DNA of 64,000 nucleotides, taken from contig CBDFHC010000004.1 of the NCBI GenBank assembly GCA_965247585.1, positions 124,001-188,000 on the forward strand. Direction: 5' to 3'. A program made the position numbers and the translations under genes. The number at the start of each line of letters is the position of its first letter. Positions within the stretch are counted from its first letter, which is position 1. This DNA comes from CBDFHC01 sp965247585 (GTDB taxonomy: Bacteria; Chloroflexota; Dehalococcoidia; Lucifugimonadales; GCA-2712585). The notes beneath the pieces are model-generated. The model saw only the letters and a list, made by a program, of their open reading frames with translations. It searched no databases and was not told the origin of the DNA. Shown in pieces: positions 42,060-50,932 of the stretch.

Positions 42060-42250
42060 GCGAAAGGTATCTCCATCACGAGGGATTCCAAATCACAGGT
42101 TGGTGGTTCCCACCCACCCGCCCAGGACGGTTTAAAAAAGTTTTTCTGAGGGACACTCTCAGACTCCCGCCAGAGAGGGTACGCCCTCTCTGGACTCTCC
42201 CTTGGTAGGCGCAGGTATAGTAGGGACGGTGCTATTTCCATAGGAATCCA
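42060..42250 (+). repeat. Dispersed double-hairpin repeat with CTTGGTAGG tail
   Basis: GGTTGGTGGTTCCCACC module; hairpin 1 CTGAGGG-ACA-CTCTCAG (42146-42162, one wobble); hairpin 2 CCAGAGAGGG (42170-42179), loop TACG, CCCTCTCTGG (42184-42193), perfect; then the tail seen at 15831 and 24546. Confidence 0.88.
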
Positions 42251-42286
42251 TCGTGTTGGCGTCCAGCACCAGGAAGGATGAAAAAC

Positions 42287-42446
42287 CAGGATTGGAATCC
42301 GAAGCGGGGGCCGCGGTAGGACTTGCTCTCCCCCCGCACCCAGATTCTTCGATCCTCACGGGCGGACTCAGAATGACATGGTGGGGGGGCGGAATGCGGT
42401 ATGGGCTCGTCCTTCGAGAGCCTCGGGATGAGCGGGTTGGATGCGG
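42287..42446 (+). repeat. Type B dispersed repeat, near-complete copy
   Basis: It is nearly identical to 5278-5440 and joined to the A copy through TTGGCGTCCAGCACCAGGAA. In 15583 and 24300 the same modules occur in the opposite order (B then A). Confidence 0.85.
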
Positions 42447-42511
42447 AGATAGGGTGTAATAGGCCCATGGCCAGAGCCTCCCAAGGTGAGCGATAAGGGA
42501 GGACGGCGGGT

Positions 42512-43288
42512 TTAGAGCAGCAGGTCAACGATAAGGGCAGCGTGGTCGCTGAGGGCGTCGCGGCGGGGGTTGGGGGCGGGGGTAGCGCCCCACTCATAGC
42601 GGACGGCCAGGAGGCGAGGGAGCAGGTCCCGGTTGACGAAGGCCTGGTCCAGACGGAAGCCGTTGTTGCCGTTGGGTGAATACCAGGTGTAGGCGCGACG
42701 GTCGCCGTGGAGGTGGCGAAAGGCGTCGGGCCAGCCATCCTCATCCATTGCGCGCATCCATCCGTCTTCCAACGCGTCGAAGGCGGGATTCTCTTCGTCA
42801 AGGCCGATGCGCCCGGAGTTGGTGTCGCCGACCAAGAGGGCGGGGCCGCGGCGCCACTCACCAGCCAGCACCCGGACCGACCGCAGGAAGTCGGACTTTC
42901 GGCCGGTGACACGATTGGGGACGTGCATGGCGCCGAGGTGGATGGGAAGGGGAGCTGCGACCCGGACCAGGAGCCAGCGGGCGGGCTCAGAAGGGCCTGG
43001 CAAGGACCAGATGCGTCGAAGGGGCCAACGGGATGCGAGGAGCAAAGCGTTGCGGGCGGGGAGGGCGGGGTCAGCGGTCGTGCGCTGGTGGCGGAACCCG
43101 GAACCGGCGAGGGCGTCCGCGAGCCAGCGGCTGGGCGGGGTGGCGCGGAACTCGCACAGGCCGACGACGTCGGGCCGCCAGCGCTGGAGCTGTTGGAAGA
43201 TGGCTTCTATGCGACGGCCACCGCCGGCGCGTATGTTCCACCAGACGATGCGAAGGGTTTCTGCTGGAGGGGTGCTAGCGGGGCTCAC
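42512..43288 (-). CDS. Endonuclease/exonuclease/phosphatase (EEP) family protein
   Basis: The 258-residue protein has the EEP catalytic set: VWWNIRAGGG (Asn), VVGLCEFRATP (metal Glu), LGAMHVPN (His position), LLVGDTNSGR (Asp and Asn), and the C-terminal LSDHAALIVDLLL (catalytic Asp-His). GFRLDQAFVN precedes it as in family members. Substrate could be a nucleic acid or a phosphodiester metabolite. The start is GTG 43288 with no visible ribosome site, so the N-terminus is uncertain by a few residues. No signal peptide. Confidence 0.88.
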   Translation of the reverse strand: MSPASTPPAETLRIVWWNIRAGGGRRIEAIFQQLQRWRPDVVGLCEFRATPPSRWLADALAGSGFRHQRTTADPALPARNALLLASRWPLRRIWSLPGPSEPARWLLVRVAAPLPIHLGAMHVPNRVTGRKSDFLRSVRVLAGEWRRGPALLVGDTNSGRIGLDEENPAFDALEDGWMRAMDEDGWPDAFRHLHGDRRAYTWYSPNGNNGFRLDQAFVNRDLLPRLLAVRYEWGATPAPNPRRDALSDHAALIVDLLL

Positions 43289-43319
43289 GGCACGTTGCTA
43301 TGGGCGCAATTCGGCGCTG

Positions 43320-43383
43320 GTGATTTTCGGGCAATCAGTCATGGCGATGAGTATAGCCACCACAGAGGACTGAGAATCTGAGG
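43320..43383 (+). repeat. Left part of the dispersed repeat
   Basis: GATTTTCGGGCAATCAGTCA, ATGGCGATGAGTATAGCCAC and ACAGAGGACTGAGAATC; the hairpin end is missing, replaced by a B-type fragment (43415-43470, TCGTCCTTCGAGAGCCTCAG). Confidence 0.75.
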
Positions 43384-43561
43384 AAGGTGGCGCCTACACG
43401 CTTTCGTGGGCGGTTGGAAAGCGGTATGGGCTCGTCCTTCGAGAGCCTCAGGATGAGCGGGTTGCACGCGAAGATAGGCAGATCGCGCCCTCTGGACTCG
43501 CCCTTTTGGTAGCTAGAGGGAAGATTGGTCCGATTGTTGATAAGGGGCAAGGCCTATACCG

Positions 43562-46500
43562 CTAGGGGCGGGGGACGATGCCGGGGACGGAGGAGTCGGC
43601 GAGGAGGTGGTTGAAGGCTTCGAGTTCGTTGGCTTCTACCTGGCGCAACAGGTCCAACTGCAGTTCGATCTCGGCGGAGAGCTTTTCGAAGACCTCGTAG
43701 GACTGTTGGGTGGGCACGGCGTCGGCGCTGCGAACGACGCTGGGCAAGGCGGCGAGTTTGCTGTTCAGTTTGGAGGGGAAGTTGAGGGTGTCCCAGCGGG
43801 CGCCAATGGCCCTGGTCTGAATTAGCTCATCCTCGATGGAGGTGAGCTTGGCCTTTATGCCATCGCCGGCGCTTGCCACGGCTTCTTCGGAGCCCAGGCC
43901 GCGGGTGCGAGACAGCCACTCGTCCACCTGCTGCCGAATGCTGCGGAGGCGGTTGATGCTGGAATGGGTCTCCGACTGTCTGTCTCGTATCTTGATGAGG
44001 AAGGCGAGCTGGGCATCAAGGTCAGACTGGGTAGCGGGAACCCGGGGGTCGGCGAGGATTTCGACGGGCTGGGTGAGGGACCGGCCGTCCGCGTTTAGCC
44101 TTACGCTGTGGTGTCCCGGGGCGACGAGGGGCCCTTCGACGAGGCGCTCGGTGGTAGCGTCGCCGGGAACTTTGAGGGCGTCCTGGTACCGCATGTTCCA
44201 GAGGAAACTGTTCATGCCAGCTTCCGCGGGTACTCTAGGAGCGTCGGGAGACTCCTTGTTTTCCAGGCTGCTGAATGTGTTGATGACCTGTCCGGCGGCG
44301 TCCAGGAAATCCAGGGTCACTTCGCCCTGGGGCTGCTGGGCGAGGTGGTAGGTGACGACGAGGCCAGCGGGGGAGTCCTGGCCGGCGTCCAGGAACTGTC
44401 GGACGGTCTTGCCGTCGGGGGTTTTGACCTGTCGCCAGCCCAGCTCAAGGCCCATGCCGAGGCGGTAGTTTGTGCCCGGGGCCGGTGGGCCGCCACCACC
44501 AACCTGGGCCACGGAACGATGGGCGGACCGCGGACTGAAGAGGTGCATTGGCGATTGAAGCATGGCGTCGGCGAGCTGGTGAAGGGGAGTCAGGTCATCG
44601 AGAATCCAGAAAGAGCGGCCGTGGGTGGCGGCCACCAGATCCGTGTCTTTCACCTGGAGGTCATGAATTGGGACAACGGGCAGGTTGAGCCGGAGGGACT
44701 GCCAGGATGCGCCGTCATCCAAGGAGACATAGATGCCGACCTCCGTGCCGGCGTAGAGGAGGCCACGGCGGGACGGGTCTTCGCGGACGCACCGAAGAAA
44801 CTCGTTGTCCGGGAGACCGGCGGAGATGCTGGTCCAGGAGCGGCCAAAGTCGTTGGTCTTGAAGAGGTAGGGAGCGTAGTCGTCCAGCTTGTACCGCCAG
44901 CCAGCGAGGTAGGCGGTAGCGGGGTCGTGGGGGGAGACCTCGATCATGGTGACGGTGGTCCATTCGGGAAACTGAGGGGGAGTCACGTTTTCCCAGTTCG
45001 CGCCGCCGTCCTGGGAAAGGTGGACGAGGCCGTCGTCAGAGCCGGCCCAGAAAACGCCGGGCTGGTGGGGCGATTCGACGAAGGAGAAGATGGTGCAGTA
45101 GTGCTCGGCGCCGGTGGTGTCATGAGTGATGGGACCGCCGGAGGGATCCTGCTTCGACTTGTCATCCCGGGTCAGGTCAGGGCTGATAGGCTCCCAACTA
45201 GTGCCCTCGTCAGTGCTTCGAAAAACGCGGTTGCCGGTGGCGTAGAGTACGTTTTGATTGTGGGGCGAGAGGACGATTGGGTAGGTCCACTGGAAGCGAT
45301 ACCTGGTGTCCTTTGGACCCCAGCCGGCGTAGACCTCTGGCCAGACGGTGATGATGCGGGTCTGTCCGGTGGCGCGGTCGTAGCGTAGGAGGGGACCGCC
45401 GCCGCCTGGGGCGCTGCCTATGGCGCCGGAGTAAACGATGTTTGGGTTGTCAGGCCGGACGGCGATGTAGCCACTCTCCGAGCTGCCTACGGGGTAGCAC
45501 TCACGGTAGGGGATGGCGCCTTTATGGGTGCGGCTGGGGACGCTGATGGCGCTGTTGTCCTGCTGGGTGCCATAGACGCGATAGGGGAACTGGGTGTCCG
45601 TGGTGAGGTGGTAGAACTGGGCGGTGGGCTGATTGAGGACGGTGGACCAGGTCTCGCCGCCGTTAAAGGAGATGCAAGCGCCACCGTCGTTTCCCTCTAT
45701 CATGCGCTGTGGGTCTCGGGGGTCGATCCAAAGGTCGTGGTTGTCACCGTGGGGGGTGCCAACCGCGGTGAAGTTACGGCCGCCGTCCACCGACTTGTGG
45801 GCGTCCAGATTGAGGACCCAAACGGTATCGGCGTCCTGGGAGTCGGCGAAGATGTGCATGTAGTACCAGGGGCGCTGCCGAAGGTTACGGTCATCAGAGA
45901 CGAGATCCCAGGTATCGCCCCAGTCGTCGGAACGGAAGAGGCCGCCCTCTTTGGACTCCACCAAGGCGAAGACACGGTTGGGGCGGGCCGGGGAGACGGA
46001 GACCCCGATACGGCCCTTCAGCCCCTCAGGCAACCCGGGGTTGTTGCTGAGGTCCTGCCAAGTGTCGCCGCCGTCGTTGGAGCGGAAGATGCCGCTGTTG
46101 GGACCACCGCTGTCCAGGCCCCAAGGCGTCCGAATAACTTCCCAGAAAGCGGCGTAGAGGGTGCGCGGATTGGTTGTGTCCATGGACAGGTCAATGGCGC
46201 CGGCCTGCGGGTGGTGGTAGAGGACCTTGTCCCATGTCTTGCCGCCGTCTTTGGAGCGAAAGACGCCCCGCTCCTCGTTGGGGCCGAAAGCGTGGCCTAA
46301 GGCAGCGACGTAGACGAGGTCCGGGTCCTCAGGATGGACGCGGATGCGCGAGATATGGCGAGTGTCGTCAAGGCCGACGTGGGACCAGGTACGGCCAGCG
46401 TCGGTGGACTTGTAGACGCCGTCGCCATGGGAGACGTTACCGCGGATGCAGGCCTCGCCGGTGCCTGCGTATATGACGTTGGGGTCGCTATCGGAGACGG

Positions 46501-46750
46501 CGATGGCGCCTACGGCGGCGGAGTTGAAGAAGCCATCGGAGACGTTCTCCCAGTAAACGCCGGCGTCGGTGGTCTTCCAGACGCCACCAGTGCAGGCGCC
46601 GAAGTAGAAGGTGGTCATCTTGTGTGGGTCACCAGCGACGGCGACGACGCGGCCGCCACGGTGGGGCCCAATACAGCGCCACTCCAAGGTGCGAAGAAGG
46701 TCCGGGTCTCGGCTGACCTGGGCGTAGCTGGGAGATGAAGCGGTTGTCAT
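43562..46750 (-). CDS. Large Asp-box beta-propeller protein (sortilin/VPS10-like, BNR repeats)
   Basis: The 1062-residue protein starts at ATG 46750 (MTTASSPS) with AGGAGA upstream; the longer frame has no site. Residues 20-740 hold at least ten Asp-box motifs (S-x-D-x-G-x-x-W: STDAGRTW, SKDGGKTW, SNDGGDTW, SDDWGDTW, STDEGTSW, SQDGGANW, TNDFGRSW, SLDDGASW), giving one or two beta-propellers as in bacterial glycosyl-hydrolase-annotated VPS10 proteins. Residues 800-920 contain a FlgD-like beta domain (SFLWNMRYQDALKVPGD), and 930-1050 a helical or coiled tail. There is no signal peptide. Enzymatic activity is unproven: sialidase catalytic residues are not evident. Confidence 0.88.
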   Translation of the reverse strand: MTTASSPSYAQVSRDPDLLRTLEWRCIGPHRGGRVVAVAGDPHKMTTFYFGACTGGVWKTTDAGVYWENVSDGFFNSAAVGAIAVSDSDPNVIYAGTGEACIRGNVSHGDGVYKSTDAGRTWSHVGLDDTRHISRIRVHPEDPDLVYVAALGHAFGPNEERGVFRSKDGGKTWDKVLYHHPQAGAIDLSMDTTNPRTLYAAFWEVIRTPWGLDSGGPNSGIFRSNDGGDTWQDLSNNPGLPEGLKGRIGVSVSPARPNRVFALVESKEGGLFRSDDWGDTWDLVSDDRNLRQRPWYYMHIFADSQDADTVWVLNLDAHKSVDGGRNFTAVGTPHGDNHDLWIDPRDPQRMIEGNDGGACISFNGGETWSTVLNQPTAQFYHLTTDTQFPYRVYGTQQDNSAISVPSRTHKGAIPYRECYPVGSSESGYIAVRPDNPNIVYSGAIGSAPGGGGPLLRYDRATGQTRIITVWPEVYAGWGPKDTRYRFQWTYPIVLSPHNQNVLYATGNRVFRSTDEGTSWEPISPDLTRDDKSKQDPSGGPITHDTTGAEHYCTIFSFVESPHQPGVFWAGSDDGLVHLSQDGGANWENVTPPQFPEWTTVTMIEVSPHDPATAYLAGWRYKLDDYAPYLFKTNDFGRSWTSISAGLPDNEFLRCVREDPSRRGLLYAGTEVGIYVSLDDGASWQSLRLNLPVVPIHDLQVKDTDLVAATHGRSFWILDDLTPLHQLADAMLQSPMHLFSPRSAHRSVAQVGGGGPPAPGTNYRLGMGLELGWRQVKTPDGKTVRQFLDAGQDSPAGLVVTYHLAQQPQGEVTLDFLDAAGQVINTFSSLENKESPDAPRVPAEAGMNSFLWNMRYQDALKVPGDATTERLVEGPLVAPGHHSVRLNADGRSLTQPVEILADPRVPATQSDLDAQLAFLIKIRDRQSETHSSINRLRSIRQQVDEWLSRTRGLGSEEAVASAGDGIKAKLTSIEDELIQTRAIGARWDTLNFPSKLNSKLAALPSVVRSADAVPTQQSYEVFEKLSAEIELQLDLLRQVEANELEAFNHLLADSSVPGIVPRP

Positions 46751-46847
46751 TGGTTTATTGTCTCCTGGCGGTAGGTGGTTGGCGATTGATGGAGAGGGGA
46801 GTAGGTATATGGGGCTTTGGCCAGGTGGTGAGCAATCCTTTCGACCA

Positions 46848-46953
46848 TCCCCCTGACCCACTTCCTGGCAGAAAGGGGGAAGGAAAATAAGTTAGACCTG
46901 AGGGACACCATCAGACTCCCGGCAGCCACCACCCAGGTTCCCTGCACCCTCCT
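46848..46953 (+). repeat. Palindrome type C plus dispersed double-hairpin repeat
   Basis: An imperfect CCACTTCCTGGC palindrome (46857-46883) precedes hairpin 1 CTGAGGG-ACA-CCATCAG (46898-46914) and a variant right end GCAGCCACCACCCAGGTTCC that no longer pairs fully. The rest of the gap to 47091 has no gene. Confidence 0.75.
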
Positions 46954-47091
46954 TAGTAGGCAGTTAGCCAAGTCGGAGTGGGTCTCACCTCAGTTGCTTC
47001 ATTGGCAACTACCACCCGCAGAGAATGGTGCTGGATGGAGGGCGGCAAAGAGGTTTATCTTCTGAAGGGAATGGAGCTTGGATAGCTTCAG

Positions 47092-47286
47092 CTAGACTTT
47101 CAAGAGGCCGCGGACGAGCTTAATGGCGCCGTTGATGACGTACCAGGTGCCCAGGAAGGCCAGAGCCTCAAGGGTGAAGCTGTGGAACTTGTAGAAGGCC
47201 TCGGCGATGAGCATGGAGCCGACGACGGCGGGGGCCTGCTCTATAAGGAGTTGTCTAAGAGTGAGGGACTGAACCAGGGAAAACAT
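47092..47286 (-). CDS. Small membrane protein
   Basis: The 64-residue protein has an excellent ribosome site (GGAGG six bases before ATG 47286), which argues for a real gene despite its size. It has one or two hydrophobic segments: residues 18-31 (APAVVGSMLIAEAF) and 38-58 (LEALAFLGTWYVINGAIKLV), with a basic C-terminus (KLVRGLLKV). No known family. Likely an inner-membrane peptide; the neighbouring propeller gene is on the same strand but 341 bp further downstream, so no operon is implied. Confidence 0.7.
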   Translation of the reverse strand: MFSLVQSLTLRQLLIEQAPAVVGSMLIAEAFYKFHSFTLEALAFLGTWYVINGAIKLVRGLLKV

Positions 47287-47682
47287 GAAACCTCCTAGGA
47301 CTGCGCGGGAGAGGTGTCTGGTCCGGCGATGCGGCGGACCCCGGCGTCCGATCGGAGTGTAGTTTGGGGGGTTGGGGGTGTCAACAGAGGGGAGGCGTGG
47401 ACTCTTCGGGGGATGGGCAGTTTATCGTGGTGAACGCGGGCATGGATCGTTGCCAGAGAGGATTTGCCCAGAAGCGTGGACCGGTGGACGGCGGAGGTGG
47501 GGCGTTGTAGGCTGCGGGTCCGGATAGTGTTCGAGAGCGAATCGGCCAAGGTGGTTGGGAACTGCGCCACCGCTATTAAAATCCGAGGGGGATCGCACCC
47601 CCTCTTAATCTCCCCCTCGATAGGGTGAGAGGATTTTCAAATTTTCGAGGCAAGTCCAACTGGAAAGGGAGTGAGTAACGAG
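47287..47682. other. Intergenic region with type D palindrome and repeat left end
   Basis: It contains CTCCCCCTCGATAGGGTGAG near 47610-47631 (type D palindrome) and the A left end ATTTTCGAGGCAA at 47641-47653, followed by GGAAAGGGAGTGAG before the next gene. No other feature is recognised. Confidence 0.6.
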
Positions 47683-49299
47683 ATGGCGAAGCCAAAGATT
47701 GCGGTGTTCTCCGGGCAGACTGCGACGATTTCCAACTCGCCAACGTTGGTGACTGGCAATAAGGGGAGGGTGCCGGGGGAGAGGGTGCTGCCAGGGCGGT
47801 TCGACCACCTGGTGGGGCAGGAGCTTTACGAGCCGGTAACAGTGAGGATTAAGAAGTTCTCCGGCCATCCGCTGGAGGCGGACGCGAAGGAGGTGTACCA
47901 CGACAACGGCCAGGAGTACTGGGAGGTGGAGCTGCGGCCGGAGGACGGGCCGTACCTGCTGCCATATGTGGCGCGGCGGGCCAACGGCACGCTCCAGGGA
48001 GCGCCGTTCGAGGAAGGGGACCTGATGGACGCGGCGATGCAGTACGGGGGCCGGCAGTTTTTCTATCCGGACGCGGAACGGATTTTCATAGATATAGACC
48101 GGACGATTTCTGGGCGGGACCATGACGGGGAAGCGAATGCGCTGGACCGGCAGGCGGACTACGATTTCATTCGGGTGCTGCCGCCGGGGGGTTACACGAA
48201 ACGGGGGGAGGTGCACGGGAAGGACTTCTTTGGGTACAAGCCTTTTCCCGTGCGAAAGCTGGCGCCACCGGAGTCGCTGGCCAAGGTGATAAACATGGTG
48301 CAAGGCGCATTCGACAGCGGAGAGTACGCCGGGGGCGTCTGGCTGGAGGGAACGCCGTCGCTGGAGGAGACGCTGTACTGGCTGAACCTGCTGCTGGACT
48401 CGGAGCTTCCGCTGGCGGGAGTATCGTCTCAGCGGCCCCACGGACAGCTTTCCAACGACGGGGACCACAACATTTTGGACGCGGTTGGCTACGTGTTGTC
48501 CGGGCAGGGCGCGGGGTTGGGGGTGGTGGCGGTGCTGGACGAGCGGATATTCGCGTCAAGGGAGATGAAGAAGGGCGACGACCGGCCGGGGGGATACAAG
48601 GTGACGGGAGGACACGGAGGGCTGCTGGGGAGCCCCGGGCCGCCGGTGACGATCTGGTACAAGCCGGCGTACCGGCACACGAATAGCTCCGAGCTGAACC
48701 TATCCAGGCTGCCGGAGATCTTAGAGTTTCAGGACGTAACGGGTGGGTCCGAGAAGGTGAGGGTGCCGATAAAGGACTCCCAGGGGCTGCTAAGAGAGTC
48801 GGCCATCCCGAGGGTGGACATAGTCAAGTTTGGGCACTACTGGTCGGAGGACGGGACGAGGGGATGGGAGGAGGTGTCGGCAGCCAGCCCGGACCAGGAG
48901 GTCGACATCCTGGGGCGAGTAAAGCAAGGGTTGGAGCATCAAGCCAGCGCCGAGGCCGACGCGCCGAAGTTGCACGGCTTTGTGATGGAGGGGGCCAATC
49001 CGTACGGGTTCGGATCAGGGTCGCAGATGGCGGCGCTGGCGGTGGCGGCGTTCAGCGGCATGCCGGTGGTGATGGTGGGACGAAGCGACCTGGAGGGGCC
49101 GACGCCGCCCTACTGGCACGAGCTAACGATTCTAGGCAGCAACCTGGACGCGAACAAGGCGCGGATACAGCTAATGGCGGCGATGCTAAAGCTGGGAAGG
49201 CTGCCGAAGGCGCGGGACCCCCGGAGGCCGACGACGCAGGAGCGGCAGGCCACGGAGGCGAAGATAGCGGAGTACCAGCGGATATTCGACACCCACTGA
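47683..49299 (+). CDS. Asparaginase-like protein with altered catalytic motif
   Basis: The 538-residue protein resembles type I/II asparaginases but is much longer than their usual 330. Matching features are the N-terminal KPKIAVFSGQTATI, GGVWLEGTPSLEETLYWLNLLL (family T-x-G-T-D-T-L-E-E-T-A; here T-P-S replaces T-D-T), LAGVSSQRPHGQLSNDGDHN then DAVGYVL, VVAVLDERIFASREMKKGD, and near 430 VMEGANPYGFGSGSQMAALA. Loss of the T-D-T aspartate makes ordinary asparaginase activity doubtful. Residues 50-190 and 330-400 are insertions of unknown role. I prefer ATG 47683 over GTG 47671 because of the ribosome-site spacing. Confidence 0.7.
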   Translation: MAKPKIAVFSGQTATISNSPTLVTGNKGRVPGERVLPGRFDHLVGQELYEPVTVRIKKFSGHPLEADAKEVYHDNGQEYWEVELRPEDGPYLLPYVARRANGTLQGAPFEEGDLMDAAMQYGGRQFFYPDAERIFIDIDRTISGRDHDGEANALDRQADYDFIRVLPPGGYTKRGEVHGKDFFGYKPFPVRKLAPPESLAKVINMVQGAFDSGEYAGGVWLEGTPSLEETLYWLNLLLDSELPLAGVSSQRPHGQLSNDGDHNILDAVGYVLSGQGAGLGVVAVLDERIFASREMKKGDDRPGGYKVTGGHGGLLGSPGPPVTIWYKPAYRHTNSSELNLSRLPEILEFQDVTGGSEKVRVPIKDSQGLLRESAIPRVDIVKFGHYWSEDGTRGWEEVSAASPDQEVDILGRVKQGLEHQASAEADAPKLHGFVMEGANPYGFGSGSQMAALAVAAFSGMPVVMVGRSDLEGPTPPYWHELTILGSNLDANKARIQLMAAMLKLGRLPKARDPRRPTTQERQATEAKIAEYQRIFDTH

Positions 49300-49317
49300 G
49301 GGGTTAAAGGTGGAGAG

Positions 49318-50670
49318 CTAGGGGAAGGTGGCATCCTGGAGGCGGCGGAGCTTGAGGGCGAAGCTGTCCTGAGGGAGGGCAACGTCGTCATAGGTAAGCA
49401 GGGCGTCCTCGGCGACAAGGCGCTGGAGCCGGGCGCCAGCGGCCAAGCCCATGGGCAGCAGACCACGGGCGGCGGCGTCAACGGCGGTATGGGCAAGACC
49501 GTAGACGGTGTAGCCGCCCTCGCCATCGACTAGCTCACCCGGGCTGAGGAGGCGCTTGGCGGCGGTGACGACCTCCGATACGGGGGCGCCCTCCGGGGCG
49601 CCGGTGGGCTCGCCACGAAGGGCCGCGGCGGCGATGCTGATGGGGGCCTCCATGCCGACGAAGTGGTAGGGACGGTACATGAGAGCGTACCTGCCGTTGC
49701 CCCCGGTGGCGATACCGTACTCGGCCATGGCGTTGCGGAGGTACTGGCTGTCGCTGGTGACGACGACGTAGACGCCCCATCGCAAGCCTTCGGGCACGGT
49801 TGCGCCGTCATAGTAGGTGCTGCTGATGGCCTCGACGACGCCGGTGCGAGAGAGAATTCCGCCGTCGTCTTTAGGGCAGAGGACGGAAGGTATATCCGGG
49901 ACAGAGACGGGCGGGAAGTGCATGCCGGGAACGTCCGGAACGAGGCCTGTCATGTTAGAAACGGCGACCATCTCAATGGCGCTCTTGGTGCCGTCCAGGA
50001 ATGAATTGTACATCTTGGGATTAAGGTCGCCGCGGAGGACTTCTTCCTCGGTGTGGCCGTAGAGCTCCCAGACGGTGTCCGGGGTGCTCTTCCGCAGGTC
50101 CGGGGTGTACTTGGTGCCCTTGCCGGCGGCGACGACCTGGAGCCCGAGGGCGGTGGCCCAGTCATAGAGTTCCTTGATGAGGGCAGGTTGGTCGCCGTAG
50201 GCCAGGGAGTAGGTGACGCCGACGCGGTCGGCGAGGGTCTTGAGGAAGGGGCCGAGCAGAACGTCGGTCTCGACGTTGACCATGACGACGTGCTTGCCGT
50301 TCATGATGGCGTGGTATGAGTGGAGGGCGCCGGGTTCGGTGAGGCCGGTGGCCTCCACCACGACGTCGACGGCGGAGCGGACGGCCAGCATGCCGTCCTG
50401 GGTGACGACCAGCCGGCCGGATGCGATGGCGTCATTGGCCTCGGTGAGGGAGTCAGTGCGGCAGATGGAGGCGCCTTCGAGGTCGGCGCGATGGAGGGCC
50501 TGGCAGGCGCGCTCTTCGGAGAGGTCGGCCACCAGGGAGACGCGGAGGCCTTTCATGCGAGCGATCTGGGCCATCATCATGGTGGTGAAGCGGCCGGCGC
50601 CGATGAAGGCGACTTTGATTGGAGTGGCCTGTTGTTCGAGGCGGGCGAGGTGGGGGTTAAGGTTTAGCAA
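49318..50670 (-). CDS. NAD(P)-dependent homoserine dehydrogenase-like protein with SAF-type C-terminus
   Basis: The 450-residue protein has an N-terminal Rossmann domain (KVAFIGAGRFTTMMMAQIA, residues 18-36), VVVEATGLTEPGALHSYHAI near 108, and a catalytic-domain stretch SLAYGDQPALIKELYDWATALGL. The C-terminal part (VDGEGGYTVYGLAHTAVDAA, GLLPMGLAAGARLQRLVAED) is the SAF-like beta-clip region found in the COG4091 group of predicted homoserine dehydrogenases. It is probably an oxidoreductase on a sugar acid or amino alcohol rather than true homoserine dehydrogenase. The start is TTG 50670; ribosome site weak. Convergent with the asparaginase-like gene. Confidence 0.82.
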   Translation of the reverse strand: MLNLNPHLARLEQQATPIKVAFIGAGRFTTMMMAQIARMKGLRVSLVADLSEERACQALHRADLEGASICRTDSLTEANDAIASGRLVVTQDGMLAVRSAVDVVVEATGLTEPGALHSYHAIMNGKHVVMVNVETDVLLGPFLKTLADRVGVTYSLAYGDQPALIKELYDWATALGLQVVAAGKGTKYTPDLRKSTPDTVWELYGHTEEEVLRGDLNPKMYNSFLDGTKSAIEMVAVSNMTGLVPDVPGMHFPPVSVPDIPSVLCPKDDGGILSRTGVVEAISSTYYDGATVPEGLRWGVYVVVTSDSQYLRNAMAEYGIATGGNGRYALMYRPYHFVGMEAPISIAAAALRGEPTGAPEGAPVSEVVTAAKRLLSPGELVDGEGGYTVYGLAHTAVDAAARGLLPMGLAAGARLQRLVAEDALLTYDDVALPQDSFALKLRRLQDATFP

Positions 50671-50775
50671 TGGTATTAGCCTGCGGCGCTGGTTTTTTGG
50701 TTGTCATTTGAGTCAGTTTTGGATCTCATTCTTACGGCTGTAGGGGCGCCGACGGTTTTCGACCATCCCCCTTAC

Positions 50776-50868
50776 CCCCTTCCTGGCCAGGAAGGGGGAA
50801 TAGGAAAATAAGATCTGAGGGACACCCTCAGCCTTCCGGCAGGGAACCCAGGTTCCCTGCACCTTCTT
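50776..50868 (+). repeat. Palindrome type C plus dispersed double-hairpin repeat
   Basis: CCCCTTCCTGG/CCAGGAAGGGG (50776-50797, perfect 22-base palindrome), then hairpin 1 CTGAGGG-ACA-CCCTCAG (50815-50831) and hairpin 2 GCAGGGAACC/GGTTCCCTGC. Confidence 0.85.
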
Positions 50869-50932
50869 GGGGAGGCCGAGGCGCCAACTGTTAAGAGAGT
50901 CCTCATAGCGACGAGCTGAAACTCTGAACGGT

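Noticed and set aside
44108..45388. 426-residue plus-strand ORF inside the propeller gene
   Set aside because: Low-complexity Gly/Val/Glu product, antisense to well-supported Asp-box repeats; a shadow frame.
47683..49299. UbiD-type decarboxylase
   Set aside because: Length suggested it, but the residue patterns (LEETLYWLNLLL, VLDERIFASREMKK) follow the asparaginase fold, and no prenyl-FMN motif is seen.
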